Of a stretch of 5,635 bases of DNA, positions 1-5,635 are shown in pieces. The stretch lies in the NCBI GenBank assembly GCA_938033975.1, contig CALHKJ010000325.1, positions 1-5,635 on the forward strand. The letters are read 5' to 3'. A program made the position numbers and the translations under genes. Source of the stretch: an uncultured Saprospiraceae bacterium. GTDB taxonomy: Bacteria; Bacteroidota; Bacteroidia; Chitinophagales; Saprospiraceae. Position 1 is the stretch's first letter; the number at the start of each line of letters is the position of its first letter. The notes below the pieces were generated by a model, which saw only the letters and a program-made list of their open reading frames with translations, did no database searches and had not been told where the DNA came from.

Positions 1-238
1 GCTTTTGGACGAGCCTACTTCTGCCTTGGATGCACAAGCAGAGAACGAAGTAAGCCAGGCAATCAAGGATGCAATGGTCACTCGTACAGCGATTATCATC
101 GCTCATCGATTTTCTACTATAAAGCATGCAGATAAAATTGTAGTTTTGGACCGTGGAAAGATAGTCCAAGTAGGAACGCATGAAACCCTATCAAAGACAG
201 AAGGGTTTTATAAGAGTTACCTTGAGCTACAATCCTAG
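1..238 (+). CDS. ABC exporter, C-terminal end of the ATP-binding domain (partial, 5' end outside window)
   Basis: This is the tail of an ATP-binding cassette protein; the reading frame is open from base 2 to the TAG at 236-238, so the true start lies left of the window. The visible 78 residues begin inside the Walker B motif and D-loop (LLDEPTSALD), with the catalytic Glu directly after the Walker B Asp. The switch-region His follows in IIIAHRFSTIKHADKI, then the usual ending VVLDRGKIVQVGTHETL. The phrasing 'AHR.ST...AD.I.VLD.G.I...G.H..L' is typical of MsbA/ABCB-type exporters, in which one polypeptide carries a membrane domain followed by the ATPase; that half is not visible here. Such proteins move lipids, drugs or peptides across the inner membrane using ATP. 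The substrate cannot be judged from this piece. The next gene begins 21 bases downstream in the same frame. Confidence 0.93.
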   Translation, partial: LLDEPTSALDAQAENEVSQAIKDAMVTRTAIIIAHRFSTIKHADKIVVLDRGKIVQVGTHETLSKTEGFYKSYLELQS

Positions 239-259
239 AACAAGCATAAACAATATAGA

Positions 260-1363
260 TTGAAAAGACTGTTTTTCATATGGGCTCTTTTATTCATTGC
301 TGATTCAGCAAAGGCTCAGACCAATCAATATTTCGTGCCTTATCCCAATGAAGGCGATACCACCTATTATTATGAGGTAGGTAATCCTGAGAACATCAGC
401 TTTGAAATGTTTGAAAAACCTCAAGAATATATTTTCCAAAGATCTTTGACCCCTTGTTACATTTCCAACTACGCTTCTCCGCACAAAAATGGTACGTATA
501 TATGGAGACGAGGTATCCAAGAGTATTACTTCCAAGTGGATGGCATAAGCAAACGATTGGAATATGCTGTGGTAAAAGATGTGTTCAAAAATACTTGGGC
601 AAGGATGGAGATCGAAGGACAGCCAGAGGTATTCAATGATATCTCTAGCATGCCTACTTATGTAAATATGGATAATAAGGGCAGCTACTCTTATCAAATA
701 GAATATTTGGACGAGGAGCTGCAAGAAATTTTAAGAGGATCTGGTGCAACTGCCTTGTGGGTTAGTTTTGCATTAAACAATAAGTACGAGCGGCTTGGTA
801 CAACCAAGGTGATTTTGCCGCATGATCAGGTCAACTGTATGACCATCCAAAATACGGAGTTTTATATTCCAACGGGTTTTCAAATTTATGTGGATGGTGC
901 ATGGCAAAAAATTGGTGGCGATCTACAGATGCAAGTTTTGGATCAGTTTATTCCGGTAACGGTTCCCAAGATTCATTTTGTAGACAATGCACAGAAGAGA
1001 GAGGTGGGACAGCTCATCATTGACCCAACAGATAGAAATAAATTTGTCGGTGGATATTATATGTTTGATGAGGCCTTTGGCAATTTAAAAACCTGCAAAG
1101 AAGAGGGAGCCATATATTTATTTCCCAATCCATCTTATGGAGAGTTTCATATCAAAATGTTTGACTACCCTGAGGGAGAATACACTTTGAGAATATACAA
1201 TATTATTGGCAAGGAGATTCGCTCAGAATCCTTGGTCATGGCAGACAACATGCTGGAGCATATTTATCTTCCAGGCATCAAGAAGGGAAGTTATATCTAT
1301 GCGATAGAAGACCAATATGGTCATAGAATAGAGGCAAAGCGATTGATGATAATGGGGCTTTGA
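260..1363 (+). CDS. Secreted protein of unknown function with a type IX secretion C-terminal sorting domain
   Basis: This is a 367-residue exported protein. Residues 1-19 form a Sec signal peptide: a KR-containing N-terminus, a hydrophobic core (LFFIWALLFIA) and an AKA-Q signal peptidase I site predicted after A19. The last ~83 residues match a type A T9SS sorting domain: IYLFPNPSYGEF (about 285-296), YTLRIYNIIGKEI (308-320), then IYLPGIKKGSYIYAIED and a basic-hydrophobic end, KRLMIM. In this family the domain directs export across the outer membrane and is usually removed, leaving the cargo secreted or bound to the cell surface. I do not recognise the middle part (20-280). It is rich in Tyr and Phe, looks beta-rich, and shows no catalytic motif I can name. 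The start is a TTG: an in-frame TAG at 236-238 blocks extension, no ATG lies between, and only this start gives a complete signal peptide. There is no clear Shine-Dalgarno. The gene is probably cotranscribed with its neighbours. Confidence 0.88.
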   Translation: MKRLFFIWALLFIADSAKAQTNQYFVPYPNEGDTTYYYEVGNPENISFEMFEKPQEYIFQRSLTPCYISNYASPHKNGTYIWRRGIQEYYFQVDGISKRLEYAVVKDVFKNTWARMEIEGQPEVFNDISSMPTYVNMDNKGSYSYQIEYLDEELQEILRGSGATALWVSFALNNKYERLGTTKVILPHDQVNCMTIQNTEFYIPTGFQIYVDGAWQKIGGDLQMQVLDQFIPVTVPKIHFVDNAQKREVGQLIIDPTDRNKFVGGYYMFDEAFGNLKTCKEEGAIYLFPNPSYGEFHIKMFDYPEGEYTLRIYNIIGKEIRSESLVMADNMLEHIYLPGIKKGSYIYAIEDQYGHRIEAKRLMIMGL

Positions 1364-1396
1364 TGCTTGTTCATTGTTTGCTATTTGACATACTTA

Positions 1397-2191
1397 ATGA
1401 AGAAAAATCTTTTGATACTATTAATAGCCATTCCGCTCCTTTACCTCATCACTGGAGCTTACCTATGTCTTTGCATTGATCGTATTGCCTTTGTGCCAAC
1501 TACCATGGACAAGGATCAACTTTATGAATTTGATTTTGATTTTACGGAAGGCTTTCTTGAGTTGAATAAAAAAGATTCTGTTTCTTATGTATATTCCAAA
1601 ACACAGAAAGAATCCAAAGGACTGGTTTTGTTTTTTCATGGCAATTCTTCAGACCTCCGAAACTGGGGAAAGATGAGTGTTCAATTTCATCACAATGGAT
1701 ATGATGTTGTGATGGTAGACTATCCAGGTTTTGGAAAATCAAGTGGTAGACATACAGAACAAGCCTTGTATGATACGGCAGATAAATTGTATGAGTGGGC
1801 AAGCGAAAAGTACAGCGATGAAGAGATGGTTTTTGTGGGGAGATCTATTGGCACCGTTCCGACTTCCTATCTGGCAAGTAAGATAAAAGTAAAGCGAGTC
1901 ATTCTGGAAACACCACTATCAAATATGGGTAGCTTGATAAAAACAAAATTTCGGTTCGCACCTATTTGTAGCAAACTCTATGATCGATTTGCAGTTGATA
2001 AAATGTTGCTCGAAAAGAAAAATGAAGTGCACCTGATCAGATCAGAATTTGATGAATTGATCATTCCAAAAAGCAGTGAGAGTGTTGTTCCATTGGGAGA
2101 TAGTCATTTTGTCGTAAAAGGGGCGGAACATGGAAATCTTGGAAGTTTTGACTCATATAAAAAGAGATTAAGCGAATTATTATTAAATTAG
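1397..2191 (+). CDS. Membrane-anchored alpha/beta hydrolase (ABHD13/Bem46-like), copy 1
   Basis: This is a 264-residue serine hydrolase of the alpha/beta-hydrolase fold, in the group that includes ABHD12/13/17 and Bem46. Residues 1-26 are one hydrophobic segment preceded by KK, so an inner-membrane anchor with the catalytic domain outside the cytoplasm is likely by the positive-inside rule. Motifs appear in the expected order: oxyanion HG (FFHGN, H81-G82), DYPGFGKSSG (108-117), nucleophile elbow GRSIG with S150, a candidate acid D219 in SEFDELI, and the catalytic His H245 in GAEHGN. The substrate is unknown; family members act on acyl esters, thioesters or lipids. I chose the ATG at 1397 over an in-frame TTG at 1367 because it begins a clean MKK-plus-hydrophobic anchor; the longer version would add ten residues. 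It starts 33 bases after the secreted-protein gene and ends 22 bases before a related hydrolase. Confidence 0.88.
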   Translation: MKKNLLILLIAIPLLYLITGAYLCLCIDRIAFVPTTMDKDQLYEFDFDFTEGFLELNKKDSVSYVYSKTQKESKGLVLFFHGNSSDLRNWGKMSVQFHHNGYDVVMVDYPGFGKSSGRHTEQALYDTADKLYEWASEKYSDEEMVFVGRSIGTVPTSYLASKIKVKRVILETPLSNMGSLIKTKFRFAPICSKLYDRFAVDKMLLEKKNEVHLIRSEFDELIIPKSSESVVPLGDSHFVVKGAEHGNLGSFDSYKKRLSELLLN

Positions 2192-2213
2192 GATAGCGAA
2201 CAGATTCAAAGCT

Positions 2214-3044
2214 ATGCCAACAATCCTTTATGTAAGCTTATTAGTCTTATCTATATATGTGGGAGTTACCCTGCTTATATATATATTCCAGCACTATTTT
2301 TTCTTTAGACCAGAAATCCTTCCCTCAAATTTTACTTATGACTACCCCTTTAATTTTGAAGAAAAGACCTTCGAAATGGAAGATGGTGGTTCGGTAAATG
2401 CTCTGCATTTTAAGGTGCCGAATAGTCGAGGTGTTGTGTATTACTTCAAAGGGAATTCTAGGAGTATCAAAGGTTGGGCAAAATTTTCTAGGGACTTTAT
2501 GGGCAACGGCTATGATTTTTTCGTCATGGACTATAGAGGCTTTGGAAAATCGAAAGGAAAGAGAACAGAAGCTAAGTTGTATTCTGACAGTCAGCATATC
2601 TATAAGTACTTGATGGAGAGTTATGAGGAAAAAGATATCATCATCTATGGTCGATCGCTTGGCTCAGGTATCGCAGCAAGAATTGCTTCTTGGAACAATC
2701 CACGCATGTTGATTTTAGATTCTCCTTATTACAGTTTCCATCATCATGTGAAAAGATTTGCTTTTATACTTCCGCTAAAAATTATCTTGCGCTATCGCAT
2801 CCGGACAGATCAGTTTATCAAAAATATCCAAGCGCCTATCCACATCATCCATGGAAACAAAGATCGCTTGATACCGCTTTACAATAGTTTGAATCTCAAA
2901 AAACTGAGACAAAACCATATCAAAATTACTGTCATCCACGGTGGTGGTCATAATAACTTACCTAGCTTTCCAGCTTATCACGAATTTATATACAAGCGTC
3001 TCAATGAGGCTGCAATCGACTGGGTGAAATCGAAGGCAGTATGA
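2214..3044 (+). CDS. Membrane-anchored alpha/beta hydrolase (ABHD13/Bem46-like), copy 2, with KG in place of HG
   Basis: This 276-residue hydrolase is related to the gene just upstream: same length class, same N-terminal anchor, same motif order. Residues 4-26 form a membrane segment. Catalytic-type residues are intact: nucleophile S148 in GRSLGSG, acid D217 in HGNKDRLIP, and base H246 in GGGHNNLPSF. The DYRGFGKSKG segment (106-115) parallels DYPGFGKSSG of copy 1. The difference is at the oxyanion region: copy 1 and most of the family have HGN, while this protein has YYFKGNSRS (K79-G80). I believe similar KGNSRS forms occur in other Bacteroidota, so this may be a subfamily trait rather than damage; I could not check. 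There is no Lys/Arg before the membrane segment and many basic residues after it, so the catalytic domain could be cytoplasmic. Its stop overlaps the start of the acyl-CoA synthetase gene. The substrate is unknown; an acyl ester or lipid is an inference from context. Confidence 0.88.
   Translation: MPTILYVSLLVLSIYVGVTLLIYIFQHYFFFRPEILPSNFTYDYPFNFEEKTFEMEDGGSVNALHFKVPNSRGVVYYFKGNSRSIKGWAKFSRDFMGNGYDFFVMDYRGFGKSKGKRTEAKLYSDSQHIYKYLMESYEEKDIIIYGRSLGSGIAARIASWNNPRMLILDSPYYSFHHHVKRFAFILPLKIILRYRIRTDQFIKNIQAPIHIIHGNKDRLIPLYNSLNLKKLRQNHIKITVIHGGGHNNLPSFPAYHEFIYKRLNEAAIDWVKSKAV
3032..3044 (+). promoter_or_regulatory. Stop-start overlap with a weak ribosome binding site (translational coupling)
   Basis: The sequence ATGA at 3041-3044 holds both the ATG of the acyl-CoA synthetase gene and the TGA of hydrolase 2. 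A purine-rich GAAGG at 3032-3036, four bases before the ATG, could serve as a weak Shine-Dalgarno, although it is close. This arrangement usually means that ribosomes finishing the first gene restart on the second, tying the output of the two proteins together. The overlap is read directly from the sequence; the coupling is inferred. Confidence 0.7.
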
Positions 3045-4774
3045 ATTTTGAAAGAACATTTGATCTTCTTCAAATTGAAAAATTTTCTCGAGAAGACAGA
3101 AGTTTTTTACACAACAAGACTGGAAGCAATTACGAAACCTGGTCTGGAAAGAAGATAGTTAATCAATACCTTTCTTATTGTCAATATCTGCATAAGCAAA
3201 ATCTTCAGCATGGAGAGATGGTCATCTTGATGCCAGAAAGTGCCTGCATAGAATGGTTGCTTTTTGATCTTGCCATACAGGCGATGGGTGGTGTGACTGT
3301 GATGGCACACGCTACCCTCTCTACCGAACAATTAGAAAAAATTTATTCGGAAACAGAAAGTAAATATTTTGTTTATCTGAATCCAGAATTTCCAGAAAAA
3401 CACGAGCAAATTTTAGCCAATAAAAATGTGCTTGCTGTTGACAAGATTGCTAGCGAAAAGCCAATGTCTTTTGAGGCCTATGATGACATTTGCCGAAAGG
3501 TCAAAGAAAGCGATCTATCAACCATCATATATACGAGCGGAACAACGGGTATACCCAAAGGGGTGATGCTATCGCATTATAATATCATGAGTAATGTGCA
3601 TGCGGTCACCTTGTTGTTGCCGATCAGGCAGGAGCACAGGGTCATGAGTTTTCTCCCCTACTCTCATATTTTTGAGCGCACTTCTATCTATTGTTTGCTA
3701 GCACTATGTTGCAATGTATATTTTATAGGGAGGCCACAGAATCTGCCAGATGCGCTTCCGCAAATTAGGCCACATTTCTTTACGGCGGTTCCTCGAATTT
3801 TGGAACGGATGTATGATCAGGTAGTGGCAGAATTTAAGTCGCGAAAGTGGTTGGGTAAAAAAGTATTTAGTTGGGCGAGTAAGGTATCTGAAAATTACAA
3901 ACCGCATCAGTCCTTCAACCCGATTAAGTTTTTGCAAATACGATTTATCAGGTGGGTCCTGCTTGCGAAATTTAGAAAAAGATTGGGTGGTAACATCGAA
4001 GCCATCTTGGTCGGAGCGGCACACTTGCGACCAGAAATTGCGAAAGCATTCTATGCAGCAGGAATAAAAGTACGAGAAGGTTATGGGATGACAGAAACAG
4101 CGCCTGCCATCAGCATCAATCGCTTTGAGCCAGGCATGAATAGATTTGGCACCGTAGGTCTACCCCTTCCGAATGTCGAAGTTGACATCAAAGATCAGGA
4201 CGAAAGTGGAGCTGGTGTCATCTGGGTGAAGGGGCCCAACATCATGCAGGGATATTATAAGCGGCCGGAAGAAACGAAGGCTGTGTTGACGGATGATGGT
4301 TGGTTGTCGACGGGAGATGTGGGAATTATGAAAGATGGTTTCCTAAGAATTACCGATCGTAAAAAAGATATTTTCAAAACCTCCTCAGGAAAATACATTG
4401 CACCTCAAGAATTGGAAAATTATTTTATCCAATCGGACTTTATTGAGAACATCATGATCATTGGTTTTCAAAAACCCTTTGTATCTGCCTTGATCTATCC
4501 GAACTTTACAGCCTTGCAACAATGGGCAAAGGAAAATAAAATACATTGGACCAGTCCGCAGTATATGGTGCTTAATATTAAGGTGCGGGAATGCATCGAA
4601 AAGGAGATTGCCATTTGGAATCAAGATCTACCCAAGCACAAACAGTTGAAAGGTTTTCATCTCATGCATGAACCATGGAGTATGGACTCAGGTCAATTGT
4701 CCAATACCTTGAAACCCATCAGAAAGAAGATACTGGCTGACTACGAAAAGGAGGTCAGCAATATCTATGCATAG
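3041..4774 (+). CDS. Long-chain fatty-acid--CoA ligase (AMP-forming), FadD15/FAA-like
   Basis: This is a 577-residue adenylate-forming enzyme of the ANL superfamily, expected to convert a fatty acid, ATP and CoA to acyl-CoA, AMP and PPi in the cytoplasm. Landmarks are in order: phosphate-binding loop YTSGTTGIPKG (164-174), FLPYSHIFER (204-213, typical of the long-chain group), the TAVPRILERMYD segment (248-259), GYGMTE (347-352), STGD (423-426) and RITDRKKDIFKTSSGKYIAP (436-455). The C-terminal lid carries LSNTLKPIRKK, where K558 is the likely catalytic lysine. The phrasing SHIFER and KTSSGKYIAPQ.LE fits the long-chain acyl-CoA synthetase branch (Mycobacterium FadD15, yeast Faa) better than E. 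coli FadD. The length is near normal for the shorter bacterial members and all core motifs are present, so it should be active. The substrate chain length cannot be read from the sequence. The gene is translationally linked to hydrolase 2, suggesting that it activates acyl chains released by the hydrolases; this is an inference. Confidence 0.92.
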   Translation: MNFERTFDLLQIEKFSREDRSFLHNKTGSNYETWSGKKIVNQYLSYCQYLHKQNLQHGEMVILMPESACIEWLLFDLAIQAMGGVTVMAHATLSTEQLEKIYSETESKYFVYLNPEFPEKHEQILANKNVLAVDKIASEKPMSFEAYDDICRKVKESDLSTIIYTSGTTGIPKGVMLSHYNIMSNVHAVTLLLPIRQEHRVMSFLPYSHIFERTSIYCLLALCCNVYFIGRPQNLPDALPQIRPHFFTAVPRILERMYDQVVAEFKSRKWLGKKVFSWASKVSENYKPHQSFNPIKFLQIRFIRWVLLAKFRKRLGGNIEAILVGAAHLRPEIAKAFYAAGIKVREGYGMTETAPAISINRFEPGMNRFGTVGLPLPNVEVDIKDQDESGAGVIWVKGPNIMQGYYKRPEETKAVLTDDGWLSTGDVGIMKDGFLRITDRKKDIFKTSSGKYIAPQELENYFIQSDFIENIMIIGFQKPFVSALIYPNFTALQQWAKENKIHWTSPQYMVLNIKVRECIEKEIAIWNQDLPKHKQLKGFHLMHEPWSMDSGQLSNTLKPIRKKILADYEKEVSNIYA

Positions 4775-4775
4775 A
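4764..4775. repeat. 12-base perfect palindrome across the ligase stop codon
   Basis: TCTATGCATAGA reads the same on both strands and covers the TAG stop of the acyl-CoA synthetase gene (4772-4774). It has no loop and no following T-run, so it is not a standard intrinsic terminator. It could be a weak protein-binding site, a minor structure at the convergent 3' ends, or chance. It lies just before the 12-base gap (4775-4786) that separates the two convergent genes, and I see no better terminator there. Confidence 0.3.
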
Positions 4776-4786
4776 CTTGGGACAAC

Positions 4787-5635
4787 TTATGCTTCTACGT
4801 CGTAATACAATTTGTAAAACTTTCTACCCTGCTCATCAATACCTCGTGAGATTTTGGAACGATCACCATGCACATAGATATGGAAATTACGATCCAACTT
4901 AATCACCGACTTAAAAATCCTAGATTGCGATCGCACAGCGGGTTGAGAAATATCAAACTGATCAGGAAGCTCTACCGAACGCTGCTGCTCATATTCTCTT
5001 TTGTAGTTTTGAAATTCCAATCTACGATTGTCATCTTCAAAAAGGGAAGTTTCGTATTCTGCCTCATTGAAGCGATCAAGTGACTTAAAGTATTCTTGTG
5101 CTTTGTTTAGAATCTGTGCTTCATCCGCTTTGTCAACTTCCGCTTCCACCTTTAGTTTCTCATCGATGAATGCCTTGGTCGCCTGGATGGTATCTCTGGT
5201 AATGTGGAAGTTGTCTACCCTATTTCTCAATTTGATAAAGTCCGTTTTCCAATATGCTGCATCACCCTCTTTGGCCGTCTTGTCGATGAGGCAAACTTTG
5301 TATCCTTCTTCTTGTTCGGTGTTGAGAATCAGACAGCCCTTCTGCAATCTATTGATAGAAATTCCTTGATGCACTTGGATGTTATAATCCTCTGCATTCT
5401 TCAACAACTTTAAGAAAGAGTCCTTCTCTTCATTTTTGAAAATCCCGATTGCTGAAACCATTTCGTCCTCAATCAGCACATCATCAAAGTAGCAAACAAG
5501 CAAGTCTCCCGATTTGATTTTTGGATGATTGGATTTCATGTATAGATGATCCGCTATATTTTTGGAATGTTCATGAATGCTCAATGGATTATTAAATATC
5601 TCTCTTGCGATGTTTCCGATGGGATTCAATTCGAG
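4787..5635 (-). CDS. Nucleoid-associated protein, NdpA/YejK-like (partial, 5' end outside window)
   Basis: The minus-strand frame is open from the right edge to the TAA at 4789-4787, giving 282 residues of the C-terminal part. It resembles the 37-kDa nucleoid-associated protein family (NdpA/YejK, PF04245) as found in Bacteroidota. Matching stretches include NIADHLYMKSNHPKIKSGDL, LLVCYFDD.., AIGIFKNEEKDSFLK, QGISINRLQKGCLILNTE, a poorly conserved middle with charged helices, and the C-terminal block FKSVIKLDRNFHIYVHGD followed by GRKFYKLYYD. Family members are about 335-350 residues, so some 60 N-terminal residues are probably missing. A TTG at 5629 lies in frame, but it should not be taken as the start because the frame continues through Leu-Glu to the window edge and the preceding N-terminal part of the family is absent. 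E. coli YejK associates with the nucleoid; its exact role is poorly defined. The gene converges on the acyl-CoA synthetase and is probably functionally unrelated to it. Confidence 0.85.
   Translation of the reverse strand, partial: LELNPIGNIAREIFNNPLSIHEHSKNIADHLYMKSNHPKIKSGDLLVCYFDDVLIEDEMVSAIGIFKNEEKDSFLKLLKNAEDYNIQVHQGISINRLQKGCLILNTEQEEGYKVCLIDKTAKEGDAAYWKTDFIKLRNRVDNFHITRDTIQATKAFIDEKLKVEAEVDKADEAQILNKAQEYFKSLDRFNEAEYETSLFEDDNRRLEFQNYKREYEQQRSVELPDQFDISQPAVRSQSRIFKSVIKLDRNFHIYVHGDRSKISRGIDEQGRKFYKLYYDVEA

Noticed and set aside
305..724. A 139-codon open frame on the minus strand inside the T9SS cargo gene
   Set aside because: It is antisense to a gene with a clear signal peptide and sorting domain, its translation shows no recognisable domain, and there is no start context. 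It is most likely a shadow of the real gene.
1359..1396. A possible Bacteroidota promoter (TTTG at 1359-1362, TATTTG at 1382-1387) before hydrolase 1
   Set aside because: The -7 element does not match TAnnTTTG (GCTATTTG instead), the spacing is short, and it lies nearly against the start codon. The tight gene spacing favours read-through from upstream.
1397..1480. A lipoprotein signal in hydrolase 1 (Cys at residues 24 and 26 after a hydrophobic stretch)
   Set aside because: The residues before each Cys (AYLC, LCLC) do not fit a lipobox, which needs a small residue directly before the Cys. A simple membrane anchor fits better.
3704..4024. A 106-codon minus-strand open frame inside the acyl-CoA synthetase gene
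   Set aside because: It lies fully within a well-supported enzyme gene and its product has no recognisable features.
5028..5369. A 113-codon plus-strand open frame opposite the NdpA-like gene, very rich in Ser and Leu
   Set aside because: The composition is what the reverse complement of a charged, Lys/Glu-rich gene gives. The minus strand carries the recognisable family motifs.
5627..5629. TTG at 5629 as the start of the NdpA-like gene
   Set aside because: The frame stays open to the window edge and family members carry roughly 60 more N-terminal residues, so the gene is cut by the window rather than starting here.

Overview
The window looks like a piece of a Bacteroidota chromosome. The best evidence is a secreted protein ending in a type IX secretion (T9SS) C-terminal sorting domain, a system essentially restricted to that phylum. 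Supporting evidence is the moderately AT-rich sequence, the lack of clear Shine-Dalgarno sequences before most genes, and a nucleoid-associated protein whose C-terminus resembles the versions I know from Flavobacteria and Cytophagia. I cannot name a genus.

Layout: five genes on the plus strand form a tight head-to-tail row, facing one gene on the minus strand. The order is (1) the last 78 codons of an ABC exporter ATPase domain, cut by the left edge; (2) an uncharacterised T9SS cargo protein; (3) and (4) two related, membrane-anchored alpha/beta hydrolases in tandem; (5) a long-chain acyl-CoA synthetase-like AMP-forming ligase, whose start codon overlaps the stop of hydrolase 2. Gaps between the plus-strand genes are 21, 33, 22 and -4 bases, so one operon is likely. 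Twelve bases after the ligase, the 3' end of a minus-strand NdpA/YejK-like nucleoid-associated protein gene begins; its 5' end lies outside the right edge. No stretch over 40 bases lacks a gene, and I found no RNA genes, insertion sequences, CRISPR arrays or convincing promoters.

How they may work together (inference): two membrane-bound serine hydrolases next to an acyl-CoA synthetase suggest acyl chains being released from a lipid or ester and re-activated as CoA thioesters. The ABC exporter could belong to the same envelope-lipid theme or simply be an upstream neighbour. The most notable points are the two hydrolases, which differ at the oxyanion-site histidine (HG in the first, KG in the second) and perhaps in membrane topology, and the secreted protein of unknown function, whose only plausible start is a TTG codon. 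I see no clearly new defence or mobile system; most of the window is ordinary chromosomal content.
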